Assembly (NCBI GenBank): GCA_012960155.1
Contig: DUBU01000030.1
Coordinates: 1-64,000, forward strand
DNA from: Micavibrio sp.
GTDB taxonomy: Bacteria > Pseudomonadota > Alphaproteobacteria > Micavibrionales > Micavibrionaceae
Length of the DNA stretch: 64,000 nt
Reading direction: 5' to 3'
Position numbers and translations under genes: made by a program
Notes under the pieces: model-generated
What the model was told of the DNA's origin: nothing
The model's database searches: none
The model's input: only the letters and a program-made list of their open reading frames with translations
In this document: piece after piece, positions 1-10,144 of the stretch
Position numbering within the stretch: the stretch's first letter is position 1
How the letters are laid out: the number at the start of each line of letters is the position of its first letter

Positions 1-41
1 TCTGTCTCCTTTCATAAAGACTTTTATAAACCAATTCCTAA

Positions 42-305
42 CTCAAAAAATGGACCGATTTTAGGGGGCAAGGTCAGCTTGGCTTAAACGGCAAAGTCTT
101 AGCCAAACAAAATAAAGCCAGCGCTGATCAGTTTGCTATGAAAATTACCCCCACTATCGCCGACATAAAACAAACAGGCCATTATACGGTTCAGCAAATA
201 TGTAATGAGTTAAATAGGCGTTGTATCAAGACAACTCGGGGGAACGGCTGGCACATTTCCTCTACCCACAACCTTCTAAAACGGATAGAAAAATTAGGTG
301 TTTAA
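42..305 (+). pseudogene. C-terminal remnant of a small serine recombinase (resolvase/invertase)
   Basis: An open frame from just after a stop at 39-41 to the TAA at 303-305 gives about 87 residues resembling the C-terminal end of small serine recombinases: a K-x2-ADQFA-type segment, then a helix-turn-helix-like stretch containing NELNRR, then TTRGNGWH and a closing leucine-rich helix. This is the usual DNA-binding tail of resolvases and invertases. The catalytic N-terminal half with its nucleophilic serine is absent: no start is present and the frame is stopped upstream. A second frame is open from position 1 to 84 and could be upstream sequence joined by a frameshift. I read this as decayed mobility machinery at the edge of an acquired region. 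The family call rests on recalled pattern, not a search. Confidence 0.5.
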
Positions 306-307
306 AA

Positions 308-323
308 ATTGAACCTAGGTTCA
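308..323. repeat. Palindromic 16-bp word, left copy
   Basis: ATTGAACCTAGGTTCA contains the perfect palindrome TGAACCTAGGTTCA (310-323). The same 16 bases recur at 10124-10139, beyond the end of the RTX gene. The left copy sits 3 bases after the recombinase remnant and about 50 bases before the next gene. It could be a recombination-site remnant or an operator; its GAAC-N4-GTTC core is also the spacing of Gram-positive-type SOS boxes. Confidence 0.55.
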
Positions 324-372
324 TCGTGCCTGTCCCTCTATAGAGATAAAGATAGGGGGTATAAGTAAAGAT

Positions 373-1800
373 ATGACAGCAAGATATAGAGAACGTTATA
401 TGGCTCCTTTTGCTAATGGAGCTTCTTTAAATATAAATAGAGCTTGTTTTGATAAGTTATCAATTACTATCAAAGGCGCTCATGTAGTATTTAATTCGCA
501 TGAAGAATATAACGGCTTTATAAATACGCTGGAAAACTCGGAATTTTTAACGCGTGGCTTTGGAAGTCGTAGACATATTTTTGACTTCGATGACAGTTCT
601 TTATTATTTACTGGCTCATTAAAACTGCAGAACGTACCCCGCTCTCCCTTGCATAAAAATATACAACTGCGCCTCAAACTTAACCCCTCTAGGTTTATTG
701 CCGATCATGCCACCAGAGATGTCGAGGGTTATGCTGAGTTCGATACCAATAACGTTTCTTCGATGTCCTTAGAGCAAATTATGCGCAGACAGAATAGAGA
801 AATAGTTAGGCAAACCTTAGATCACTCTGACAATTATTTAGACGCCTTTCTGTTCCGTCAAAAACATCAGTTTGAAGAGATCACATGGCTATATTTAGAA
901 AAAGTTATACTGTTTATAAGCCAACAACTCATGATCGCTGCTAATAATATGATCTCTCTAGATCAATTTAATCTTGAAGAGCTTACCGAACTTCCTGAAG
1001 ATCAGATACTTCATGGTGCCGCTTACTTTTATCCTCGTTGGTCTGAGGTAGTTATTTCGTATGGAGAAGTTTATTACGAATTTTCAGATGAGAACGCCGT
1101 GGCGACAATTAGAAGCCTTAGAGAAGCATTGCTGCCAAGCTTTAATACAGTGAGCTATACAGAATACCCACTATTTGATAATGCCTCCATAGAGGAGTAC
1201 AGGCGTTTTAACTGCCCTTGCATCAAAATTGTACATAGAGGCGATAGACAGAATGCAGAAAACTCCACTAACGACGTGGAAATTTGTATATATGCCAAAA
1301 CGATCAATAGACTGCGGTTTGAGGTCAGATACAAACATAACCTGAGAACACTTCTGAATGACTTGATCCGAAATGATACCGAAACAGAGCTTCGAGGCGT
1401 AGAAACTATAAGAGCAACATTGCGCTGCGCTAAGCAAGATGCACACACAAGATTATCAAGAGTTTTAGAGCAAATATCTGATCTTGATTTGCCTAACGCT
1501 GGGCAATTGCAAAAAACTATTGAGTTTCTGGAAAATTTTTCACGCGTATTAAACAGCAAAGATGCTCTGAATAGAATGTCGGAAATCTTATCTGTCTTAA
1601 TGACCTCCGGAGGCTATACTGTCCAAGCCGATAGCCATGACAGATTATTATTTGAAGCTATGGAAAGGCAGAGTTTAATAGTTCGGTCTAGGGGGTACGG
1701 AAGAATGCCAAACGGATTAAGACGCTACGTCCTTCACAATGACTATGAGAACTGCCTGCATAATAACTTTAATGAGGACAACTTCCAACCTCGCACCTAA
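373..1800 (+). CDS. Unrecognised protein, weakly replication-initiator-like
   Basis: A 475-residue soluble protein with no signal peptide or membrane segment. I do not recognise the family with confidence. A stretch at about residues 300-320 (KTINRLRFEVRYKHN), following an ICIY strand, resembles the segment in plasmid and phage replication initiators where an acidic residue sits in an R-x-E-V-R context. The last 70 residues look like a winged-helix fold. These are weak resemblances. The gene is AT-rich like its downstream neighbours. A GGGGG run lies about 13 bases before the ATG, rather far for a ribosome site. Its place between a recombinase remnant and the RTX gene would fit a mobile-element protein, but no function is assigned. 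Confidence 0.55.
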   Translation: MTARYRERYMAPFANGASLNINRACFDKLSITIKGAHVVFNSHEEYNGFINTLENSEFLTRGFGSRRHIFDFDDSSLLFTGSLKLQNVPRSPLHKNIQLRLKLNPSRFIADHATRDVEGYAEFDTNNVSSMSLEQIMRRQNREIVRQTLDHSDNYLDAFLFRQKHQFEEITWLYLEKVILFISQQLMIAANNMISLDQFNLEELTELPEDQILHGAAYFYPRWSEVVISYGEVYYEFSDENAVATIRSLREALLPSFNTVSYTEYPLFDNASIEEYRRFNCPCIKIVHRGDRQNAENSTNDVEICIYAKTINRLRFEVRYKHNLRTLLNDLIRNDTETELRGVETIRATLRCAKQDAHTRLSRVLEQISDLDLPNAGQLQKTIEFLENFSRVLNSKDALNRMSEILSVLMTSGGYTVQADSHDRLLFEAMERQSLIVRSRGYGRMPNGLRRYVLHNDYENCLHNNFNEDNFQPRT

Positions 1801-1816
1801 AAGTTGAGTTTGAGGA

Positions 1817-1847
1817 TTGTCCTCTACAAATTTTCACGTAGTATAAT
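1817..1847 (+). promoter_or_regulatory. Possible sigma-70-like promoter for the 1874 gene
   Basis: A perfect TATAAT is at 1842-1847 with TTGTCC at 1817-1822. The 19-base spacer is slightly long. It lies in the gap between the 475-residue gene and the 199-residue gene and could drive that gene together with the RTX gene behind it. In AT-rich DNA a chance match is possible. Confidence 0.35.
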
Positions 1848-1873
1848 TACATTAAAAATAAGGGAATAAGATT

Positions 1874-2473
1874 ATGACCAGTATCAAAAATATGCAACTG
1901 CCCCGCCCTAAGCTGGTACTGTTTTTTGTTTTAGCTCTAATTGCAATTAGCTCAGCAGTTTTTGCATATACTCCCATTTATACTGGCAAGAAAGTATTAG
2001 AAAAAATTGATCGAGTATTTGTATATGTTCACTATATTGGCCCTACTTCAGAGGATGAAAAGTACATACCTGCACCTCTAAGGTTTGAGAATATTCAGAG
2101 CAAACTCAAAAACGCTTACACTAGACGCTTTTCAACTCAATATTGTGAAAAACTCTCAGAAGCTATGCAGCCTCATTGCAAGAACCAAAGTGTTGAAATC
2201 AGACCTTACTCTGATTATTGGAGTAATAATTTTCTTCCCAGCAAAGAAGCTGGAACTTTAAATGTCTTTCTGCAAGTTCGGATTTCATTTTATCTTCCAG
2301 AGAGTAGATATCACTCTGCCGCAAACGCATCTCTATATTTAATCCAAGATAAAGCTGACTTGAATTTTCCGACAAAAGAAGAAATTACAGCTCCTTTGAA
2401 TATACCGCTCATCAAGAATGATGCGGATATTGAAAAAGACTTAGATAAATACCTCAGAATATTTACGGAATAG
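1874..2473 (+). CDS. Hypothetical protein with one N-terminal membrane segment
   Basis: A 199-residue protein. Residues 1-14 are polar and basic, then about 15-34 form a hydrophobic helix ending in an AVFAY sequence. This may be a signal anchor or a cleavable signal, putting the remaining 165 residues in the periplasm or outside. The exported part has two cysteines (in QYCEKL and PHCKNQ) that could pair. No family is recognised. The start is supported by AAGGGA shortly before the ATG. The gene ends 8 bases before the RTX gene, so the two are probably co-transcribed, and an accessory role (inhibitor, export or anchoring partner) is a guess from position only. Confidence 0.6.
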   Translation: MTSIKNMQLPRPKLVLFFVLALIAISSAVFAYTPIYTGKKVLEKIDRVFVYVHYIGPTSEDEKYIPAPLRFENIQSKLKNAYTRRFSTQYCEKLSEAMQPHCKNQSVEIRPYSDYWSNNFLPSKEAGTLNVFLQVRISFYLPESRYHSAANASLYLIQDKADLNFPTKEEITAPLNIPLIKNDADIEKDLDKYLRIFTE

Positions 2474-2481
2474 GACAGTAA

Positions 2482-5400
2482 ATGCCAACTTACAGTGAAT
2501 TTACAGACTTAATTAAGCCTTCAGCTATTGGTAGCTTTGGCAGCATCATTACTTATAGCATAATTGATGATCGAAATGACCTAGATGATAATTTGTCCGG
2601 TAGCATTTCATACTATGGCTCGCTGAGTGATGAATTCACCTACTTTCCTACGTCTAGCGAATTTTCTTCCACATATCAACAGGCCATCAACACAGCCATA
2701 GAAGAGATAATGTCTGGCGCGCCCAGCAACAATTATTCTGTACTATTTTCAGATGTGCTAAATATATCGCTGATTAATACCAGCACTAATCTTAACTCCA
2801 CTTTTGATCTCGGGGAGAGCGTTGGTGATATCATTATTGGGATAACTAATAAAAGTCATTCGATCATAGATGAAGCCAAAGATGAAGATCTAATTGACAT
2901 TGATCCAGAAAGAATACTTGCTTTTGCTTATCCAGCTTCATACGGATCAGGTATGCATGGTGATATCTGGATCAATACAGAAGCGGAAGCCACATCACTT
3001 GATGGTAGTTTAGTATGGGAACTATCAAGCATTAATCAAGGAAGTCTGGCCTACAACACCATAATTCATGAAATATCCCATTCACTCGGTCTAGATGATT
3101 TCGGCAAATACAGTACGTCTAATTTAAATAATCAAAAATATAGCGTGATGTCTTATAGTAATTTGGCGGGTATGGATGTCACTAGTTCCCTAGAAGATAC
3201 TGTCTATGCTGGTGGCTTACAATTATATGACATCGCGGCCCTTCAATCAGAGTATGGTCGGAATTATAATACACGTGATACGAACACAACCTACTCCGCG
3301 TCAACAGCATTTACATCTAATAATACCTTCGGTGCATTTATTTACACTATTTGGGATGGAGGTGGCAATGATACCATTGACGCTTCCACGTACACAAACT
3401 CTCAAGGTGCTGTAATAGATCTTCGCCAAGGCGAATTCAGCTCAATTGGTTATAACGCTAATGGTGGAGCTGCTACTGATAACGTCGCTATTGCCTATCA
3501 CACGATAATAGAAGGAGCTATCGGCACTTCTTATTCAGATATAATTATAGGTAACGCTTGGGACAATACTCTAAAAGGAGGTGATGGCAATGACCGTATT
3601 TTTGGCGATGGCTTGACTGTATCCCTTGATAGTTTAGTGAGCCAAATCAAAAATGCCGAGGCTGGATATGGCACAAGTTCAGGAGAATACGAAACAGCTA
3701 AAAATAACGTAGCACCCAATATTAATAATAGCGGTGACGATAAAATCATTGGGGGTGCTGGGGACGACACCATTTATGGCGGCGCGGGAGAAGATATTGC
3801 TGATTACAGTGAAGATGCTGCCAATGGGGGTAACGCCGGTATCACCGTAAACATGAACGATACTTCAGGGACAGTTGTAGACGGCTTTGGTGATACTGAT
3901 ACGCTAATATCGATTGAACGTATCATAGCCACCGCAAATTCAGACACCTTTAACTTAAATGCCCCTTCAGGGCTTTCAATTGAAAGCAACGGAGGTACAG
4001 ATACCGTTAACTACACTCAAGACTATGTCATTGATTGGGAAAACAGCACATCAGAGTATCAATACATATGGGATAGCATGGGGCGTTTCAGAGATACGCT
4101 TTATGGTATTGACCTCGATGATATTAGCGGCATAGTAAGGCCTGATTACACAAGCGCCCATGATATATTAAGCGCTGGCCCTTCCAGTTTGACTAATACG
4201 ACCACAGATTACTCTTCGCTAAATTCAGCTAATGCGGGTCTTAACTTTACAATAGATGTAATTGGCAACTATACGGATGACAATGGATTTTATGAAGGGC
4301 ATAGGCTCACATCGATCACTGTGGATATGCCTGACAATAGTATTCACGATGGTAGCCTTGCCGCAACTTCCTATGCATATGGTAACTACGACCAATTATT
4401 CAACACCGATGCTCATTTCGAAATTGTTGGCACAAACTTTGGCGATACGATTACTGTACGAGAAGGTCTGGTGCTAACTAACGTTTTAGCATTTCCTACT
4501 TATTTCGAAACAGGAAACGGTGATGACACTATCACTTTTTTAGATGAATATCCTGAAGATCCATATGACACACTTTCACCATTAACGGGAGTACAAATTG
4601 AGTATAGGGGCGGTCATGATGTAATTATGAATGCTTCTGCTCTCCAAAGCATCTTCATCTGGGAAGGAATAGACCAAAGTGAAGTCAACATAAGCCTAGT
4701 TGGTAATACCTACACACTCGATGCAGGGGACTATGGGACACTTACACTGTATGATGTAAACCCTTCACAACTGCCCACGATCACGTGGTTAGCAAGCACC
4801 GCCTCTTACATTGAAGGCACATGGGGACAAGATAAACTTATTAGCCACGTATCAGACACAGAAACATTTTACGCAAAGACTGGAAAAGACTTGGTCGGCG
4901 TTAATGGCGGAGATACGGTTTATGCTGGTGGCGATCAGGACTATATTTTAGTCAGCGGCATAGGGAATACCTTGTATGGCGACTTCGGCAATGATGAGTT
5001 CAAAATTGTCGAGTTTAATACCGCTTCAGGAGAGAATGATTTCTTCGGCGGCGAAGGCAACGATACGGCTTATTTCTCAGGAAACTATGCCGCCTACACC
5101 TTAACAAACAATTCAGATGGCACCGTATCAGTAACTGATAGTAATGGCGGCATACATAATTTTGATGGCGTTGAAACATTACAGTTTAACGATGGCAAGT
5201 ATATTGACGGTGCTTTTACAGGTGGTAGCGCCCCTATTGCTCTATTAAGCAACGACAGCTATCAAGTTTCCTCATACGCCAGCGCATCATATGCTTTAGA
5301 TATCGGCGAGAATGATGCTTTGGCATATGAAAGTATATCTTTCATTCAGCAAGGTGCATTAGGGTCTGTAGAAGTTAGTGAAGACGGTAAGTCACTAATT

Positions 5401-8400
5401 TACACAACAACACTAAACGTTAGCGGAACAGATCTAGTATCTTATGGCGTTCAATTTGCTGACGGCACAGTTCACAGCGCTACTGTCTCAATTGATATTG
5501 TAACTGATCCAATCATTTGGGGTACGCAGGGTGATGATGTTTTAACTGGTACATCTAATCCTAACGGAGAGATTAGTGACGACATTATTTATGGGTTTGA
5601 TGGTCAGGATACGCTTATCTCTAATGGAAGCTTCTATTATGAAGAAATTCTCAATGGTGGTGAAGGCTACGACAAATATTATCTCACATCAGGTCAACCC
5701 TTTTCCATTATTCAAGACAACACGAGTTTAAACCGATTATACCTTGATGGCATTTCATATGACCCTAATGAAGCTAGCAACTACGTTTACGACAGTGGCA
5801 GCTACTTAGAAATATACGATCCAAGCACATACGATCTTCTCGCATACATTTATGGCAACGGTGACTTTGGAGCCTTGGTGTTTGATAACAACACCACCGT
5901 TATGATCGATGATCTTCTAAATTCATCTAATCCATACCTCCACGTTGTTAGCACGAATGCTGATTACATCACTGCACACCCGAACGGATCCACACTAGAT
6001 CTGCTCGGGGGTGACGATTATTTCTATGGTTCTAGTTCAGCTGACTATGCAGAGGGCGGCGCAGGAGCAGACCGCCTCTATGGCTATGGCGGGGACGACG
6101 TTCTGTACGGAGGTGATGGCGATGACATTATCACAGGTGATGATGGCAACGATCTGATTTCAGATGGGCTTGGTGACGATAGCCTTTCAGGAGGCAATGG
6201 AGCTGATGAGTTTGTGATTACATCTGAAGCCAATGCGAGCGATACTATAAATGATTTTGATCCTTCAGTAGACACCCTGAACTTAAGTAACTTCAATGGG
6301 ATCTTTACCGATTGGGCAGACTTCCAATCGGCTCTAACACAGTCAGGGACACACACAATTGTCAGCCTTGGGAGTGGTCAAACTCTCACTCTATTTAACG
6401 TTACGAGTTCTACTCTGACGCTTAATAACGTTATCGGACTAGGTGATTTCGGACTTCCTCATGCGGTAAATAACGGCGGCAGTATTAATGAAGATACTAT
6501 ATTAACTCTGACGACATCCATGCTTGATGGATATGACCGTAACAGTGCGGATAACGAACTTGTGTTTACGATAAATACCGCCACAAGCCAAGGGACATTA
6601 AAGTTAGATGGTGTAACACTTGCCGTGAACGACACATTCACCGTGTTGGATATTATGAGCGGCATAGTCACCTATACACCCGACGCAGAATATAATGGCA
6701 GCGATAGCTTCGACTTCACATTATCAGATGGCACCTACACTCTAGCTCAAGATAGCTTTGATATTGCAGTTAACGCAGTGAATGACATACCAACCCTATC
6801 AAATATCGGGGCTTCAGTAGACGAGGATACAGTTCTAACCCTAACCACATCTATGCTGGATGGTAGCGATGTAGACAATACAGATACTGAACTGACTTTC
6901 ACTGTAAATGTCTTGCCTTCAAACGGTATATTAAAGCTTGATGGTGTTGATCTTGCAGCTAACGATACGTTCACTGTTCAGGACATAATCAATGGTGATG
7001 TGACTTACACACCTACTACATCGTACACGGGTAGCGATAGCTTTGACTTTACGTTATCTGACGGTATCGCATCACTCTCCCAAGACAGCTTTACGATAAC
7101 TGTAAACGCTGTTGGCCCAAATCTCATTAACGGTACTGCTGGCAATGATACGCTTACAGGTACAGCTGATGCCGATGAAATAAATGGTCTGGACGGAAAC
7201 GACTATATTGTTGGTGCCGCAGGTGATGATGTACTTAACGGAGGTGACGGATCTGATCTAATCGAGGGCAATGCAGGCAGTGACACCATGACAGGCGGCG
7301 CTGGTGCAGACAGTTTTGTAATTGCTCTGGATAATGGATCTACAGATACTATCACTGACTTTAACGTCTCAGGTGAAACTATCGATCTAACACAATTTAA
7401 CGGCGTTTTTGATAGCTTCTCTGAACTTCAGGCCGCTATGGCGCAGGTTGGATCTGATACGCATATTGACCTTGGTGGAAGCCAGACGCTTGTTCTAGAG
7501 AACATAACTTCTTCTAACCTTGTTGATACAAACTTCTTTGGTAACGCTGGTAACTTAGCCCCTACTCTAAGCAACAACGGTGCTTCAGTAGATGAGGATA
7601 ATGTTCTAACGTTGACAACGGCTATGCTTGATGGCGCGGATGGTGACAATACAGATAGCCAGCTTGTATTCACGGTTAATACAGCACCTTCAAACGGTGT
7701 ACTGAAACTCAGCGGTGTAGCGTTGACTGCAAATGATACATTCACAGTGCAGGACATCATTAACGCGAATGTTACTTACACGCCTAATTCATCCTATTCA
7801 GGCAGTGATAGTTTTGACTTCACGCTATCTGATGGAACAGCCTCATTGTCTCAGGACAACTTTGCCATCACGGTGAACTCAACAGGCCCTTCAACTATCG
7901 ATGGCACTTCAGGTAATGATACGCTGAGTGGCACGACAGGTGATGACATTCTCAATCCACTAGCTGGTAATGACACGGTAAATGGTGGTGATGGTAATGA
8001 TACTTATATCTACACATCCGGCGATGATACATTTGATGGTGGCAGTGGCGTCGATATAGCTGATTATAGCGGCTTTGCTTATGCTGTATGGGTAGATATG
8101 ACCTACACAAGCTCCGAGGCGTATACAAGAAGCACCTCATCTACAACAACGGGCACTTGGTCCGAGATTACCAACTTTATTTCAGTAGAAGGTGCTATTG
8201 GCACGGCATATCATGATGAATTATTAGGTGATGCTAATAATAACATTTTCACCGGCCTCGCTGGATCAGACATCATTAAGGGCCATGGCGGTAACGATAT
8301 CATTAATGGCGGTACAGGAAACGATACCTTAGAAGGTGGTGCTGGGGATGATGGCTTTATCTACAACCTCGGTGATGGTGAAGATACGATCTATGACGCT

Positions 8401-10062
8401 TCAGGCGATGACTATATCCAGTTTGGTACTGGCATTACACAGAATGACCTGAACTTCAGCTACACAGGTAATAATCTGGAGATCACTATTACAGGATCTT
8501 CAGGAGACAAAATCACCATTACAAGTCACAAAACTACTACTCCTATTGAGACTTTAGTCTTTAGCGATACATCCGAGCTTGTTATTTCTGCAAACGAGAC
8601 AGGTACATCGGGTAATGATAGCTTCTATAGCACGATAGGTTCTGACACTTTCATTGGCGGTGACGGCGATGATGTTTTCTATTACCAGCTTGGCGGTGAT
8701 GACTTGTTCAATGGCGGTAACGGCTCTGATACTGCCGATTACTCTAACTTTGATTACGCCATCTGGGCAAAGCTGAATACAAACAACTTTGCCTCTACTC
8801 GTTATACGACCGATCTTTCAAGTGGTACGTGGGTAGATATCTCCGACTACATTAGTATCGAGAATATAACGGGCACCGACTACAGTGATGAGCTTTACGG
8901 TGATAGTAACGACAACACAATCACTGGTGGCGCTGGAAACGATATTATCGAGGGTAGCTCGGGCGATGATATTTTAGCTGGCGGTACAGGCAATGACGAG
9001 CTTGAGGGCGGCTCTCATGATGATGAATACCACTTCAATCTCGGTGACGGCCAAGATACTTTCTATGACATTTCTGGAACAGATTTGATTAGATTGGGCG
9101 CGGGCATTGTTTCCAGTGATCTGGTATTTGCCTATAACGGTAATGATCTTGAAATTACGATAACAGGATCATCCGGCGATAAGATGACCATCATCGGACA
9201 TAACGGAACAGGCTCTACTCAAATCGAGAAGATTGTGTTCAGTAATAGCTCCGAGCTGGATATATCCTTAACAGCGAGTGGTACTTCAGGCAACGATACT
9301 ATGACTGATACTATTGGCCCTGATACGTTAAGTGGCCTTGATGGTGATGATACATTCTATTACGAGATGGGCGGCTATGACGTATTCAATGGAGGCAATG
9401 GCTCGGATACAGTTAGTTACGCTAATTACGACTACGCTGTATGGGCTACTTTAAGCCCTAGCAACTACTCCTCAACGCGCTACGATGCTGATCTTTCCTC
9501 TGGTACGTGGGTCAATATCAACGAATATGACAGCATCGAGAACCTTACTGGTTCTGACTATGCCGATGATTTATTTGGCGACAATTCCGATAATGTCCTG
9601 AATGGTGGCGCTGGAAATGATCATATTGAAGGCAAAGGCGGCGCTGATACACTGATTGGCGGATCGGGAGCTGATAACCTTGAAGGCGATGGCGGTAACG
9701 ACATCCTTTATGGTGGTGATGGTCTCGATACGCTATGGGGTGAAGCTGGAGACGATGTCTTTGTCTTCGAAAACGCCACTGCGTTTAATAACATTGATGT
9801 TGTTAAAGACTTTGATATCTCAACAGAGAACGATGCTCTGGATATCTCAGACATTCTGGACAATACCTCCTATGTTCACGGTACCGATCCAATTACAGAC
9901 TGGGTTGAGATCACTACATCAGGCTCTAACAGTATTGTTAAGGTAGATACAACAGGTACAGGCACTTTTGGGGCAGGAACACAGATTGCTACTCTAGAAG
10001 GCATCACAGGCCTCACTGATGAGGCTGCTCTAGTGTCTAGTGGTAATCTCATCGCTTCGTAA
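2482..10062 (+). CDS. Giant RTX protein with serralysin-like metalloprotease domain
   Basis: A 2,526-residue protein likely exported by a type I system: it lacks an N-terminal signal peptide and has glycine/aspartate-rich RTX repeats. Residues 1 to about 260 form a zinc-protease domain with HEISHSLGLDD (H196, E197, H200) and a Met-turn MSY at M223, as in serralysins. Where most serralysins have a third His, the motif gives Asp (HExxHxxGxxD). RTX blocks lie near 360-460, 800-880, 1010-1045, 1173-1250 and 1551-1617. Three cadherin-like, tandem-95-type repeats beginning with a DEDT/DEDN motif lie near 1329-1435, 1436-1543 and 1693-1800. Three longer tandem units from about 1805 to 2430 combine RTX turns with a haemolysin-related segment. 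The last 100 residues fit a C-terminal secretion signal. AGGA six bases before the ATG supports the start. No ABC exporter is in the window. Confidence 0.88.
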   Translation: MPTYSEFTDLIKPSAIGSFGSIITYSIIDDRNDLDDNLSGSISYYGSLSDEFTYFPTSSEFSSTYQQAINTAIEEIMSGAPSNNYSVLFSDVLNISLINTSTNLNSTFDLGESVGDIIIGITNKSHSIIDEAKDEDLIDIDPERILAFAYPASYGSGMHGDIWINTEAEATSLDGSLVWELSSINQGSLAYNTIIHEISHSLGLDDFGKYSTSNLNNQKYSVMSYSNLAGMDVTSSLEDTVYAGGLQLYDIAALQSEYGRNYNTRDTNTTYSASTAFTSNNTFGAFIYTIWDGGGNDTIDASTYTNSQGAVIDLRQGEFSSIGYNANGGAATDNVAIAYHTIIEGAIGTSYSDIIIGNAWDNTLKGGDGNDRIFGDGLTVSLDSLVSQIKNAEAGYGTSSGEYETAKNNVAPNINNSGDDKIIGGAGDDTIYGGAGEDIADYSEDAANGGNAGITVNMNDTSGTVVDGFGDTDTLISIERIIATANSDTFNLNAPSGLSIESNGGTDTVNYTQDYVIDWENSTSEYQYIWDSMGRFRDTLYGIDLDDISGIVRPDYTSAHDILSAGPSSLTNTTTDYSSLNSANAGLNFTIDVIGNYTDDNGFYEGHRLTSITVDMPDNSIHDGSLAATSYAYGNYDQLFNTDAHFEIVGTNFGDTITVREGLVLTNVLAFPTYFETGNGDDTITFLDEYPEDPYDTLSPLTGVQIEYRGGHDVIMNASALQSIFIWEGIDQSEVNISLVGNTYTLDAGDYGTLTLYDVNPSQLPTITWLASTASYIEGTWGQDKLISHVSDTETFYAKTGKDLVGVNGGDTVYAGGDQDYILVSGIGNTLYGDFGNDEFKIVEFNTASGENDFFGGEGNDTAYFSGNYAAYTLTNNSDGTVSVTDSNGGIHNFDGVETLQFNDGKYIDGAFTGGSAPIALLSNDSYQVSSYASASYALDIGENDALAYESISFIQQGALGSVEVSEDGKSLIYTTTLNVSGTDLVSYGVQFADGTVHSATVSIDIVTDPIIWGTQGDDVLTGTSNPNGEISDDIIYGFDGQDTLISNGSFYYEEILNGGEGYDKYYLTSGQPFSIIQDNTSLNRLYLDGISYDPNEASNYVYDSGSYLEIYDPSTYDLLAYIYGNGDFGALVFDNNTTVMIDDLLNSSNPYLHVVSTNADYITAHPNGSTLDLLGGDDYFYGSSSADYAEGGAGADRLYGYGGDDVLYGGDGDDIITGDDGNDLISDGLGDDSLSGGNGADEFVITSEANASDTINDFDPSVDTLNLSNFNGIFTDWADFQSALTQSGTHTIVSLGSGQTLTLFNVTSSTLTLNNVIGLGDFGLPHAVNNGGSINEDTILTLTTSMLDGYDRNSADNELVFTINTATSQGTLKLDGVTLAVNDTFTVLDIMSGIVTYTPDAEYNGSDSFDFTLSDGTYTLAQDSFDIAVNAVNDIPTLSNIGASVDEDTVLTLTTSMLDGSDVDNTDTELTFTVNVLPSNGILKLDGVDLAANDTFTVQDIINGDVTYTPTTSYTGSDSFDFTLSDGIASLSQDSFTITVNAVGPNLINGTAGNDTLTGTADADEINGLDGNDYIVGAAGDDVLNGGDGSDLIEGNAGSDTMTGGAGADSFVIALDNGSTDTITDFNVSGETIDLTQFNGVFDSFSELQAAMAQVGSDTHIDLGGSQTLVLENITSSNLVDTNFFGNAGNLAPTLSNNGASVDEDNVLTLTTAMLDGADGDNTDSQLVFTVNTAPSNGVLKLSGVALTANDTFTVQDIINANVTYTPNSSYSGSDSFDFTLSDGTASLSQDNFAITVNSTGPSTIDGTSGNDTLSGTTGDDILNPLAGNDTVNGGDGNDTYIYTSGDDTFDGGSGVDIADYSGFAYAVWVDMTYTSSEAYTRSTSSTTTGTWSEITNFISVEGAIGTAYHDELLGDANNNIFTGLAGSDIIKGHGGNDIINGGTGNDTLEGGAGDDGFIYNLGDGEDTIYDASGDDYIQFGTGITQNDLNFSYTGNNLEITITGSSGDKITITSHKTTTPIETLVFSDTSELVISANETGTSGNDSFYSTIGSDTFIGGDGDDVFYYQLGGDDLFNGGNGSDTADYSNFDYAIWAKLNTNNFASTRYTTDLSSGTWVDISDYISIENITGTDYSDELYGDSNDNTITGGAGNDIIEGSSGDDILAGGTGNDELEGGSHDDEYHFNLGDGQDTFYDISGTDLIRLGAGIVSSDLVFAYNGNDLEITITGSSGDKMTIIGHNGTGSTQIEKIVFSNSSELDISLTASGTSGNDTMTDTIGPDTLSGLDGDDTFYYEMGGYDVFNGGNGSDTVSYANYDYAVWATLSPSNYSSTRYDADLSSGTWVNINEYDSIENLTGSDYADDLFGDNSDNVLNGGAGNDHIEGKGGADTLIGGSGADNLEGDGGNDILYGGDGLDTLWGEAGDDVFVFENATAFNNIDVVKDFDISTENDALDISDILDNTSYVHGTDPITDWVEITTSGSNSIVKVDTTGTGTFGAGTQIATLEGITGLTDEAALVSSGNLIAS
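7894..9760 (+). repeat. Three tandem long repeat units inside the RTX gene
   Basis: Three successive units of roughly 500-700 bases share the order: GTSGNDT-like opening, DGGSG/NGGNG turn, aromatic segment with YAVW/YAIW and SGTW, then a D-E-L-x-GD turn and RTX repeats. The first two continue into an L-E-I-T-I-T-G-SSGDK block. Spacing is irregular but the order is conserved, consistent with internal duplication in the C-terminal third of the protein. Confidence 0.7.
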
Positions 10063-10086
10063 GAATTGCTGTAAATTTCAATTATC

Positions 10087-10114
10087 AAAAGCCACCTAAA
10101 ATGTTGGCTTTTTT
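10087..10114 (+). terminator. Rho-independent terminator after the RTX gene
   Basis: The stem AAAAGCCA (10087-10094) pairs with TGGCTTTT (10105-10112) across a 10-base loop and runs into a T tract. It lies 25 bases after the RTX stop codon. The stem is short but well placed. Confidence 0.6.
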
Positions 10115-10123
10115 GCTTTCAAT

Positions 10124-10139
10124 ATTGAACCTAGGTTCA
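10124..10139. repeat. Palindromic 16-bp word, right copy
   Basis: Same 16 bases as at 308-323; here the palindrome extends to TTGAACCTAGGTTCAA (10125-10140). The two copies enclose the AT-rich block with the two unknown genes and the RTX gene. Confidence 0.55.
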
Positions 10140-10144
10140 AATTT

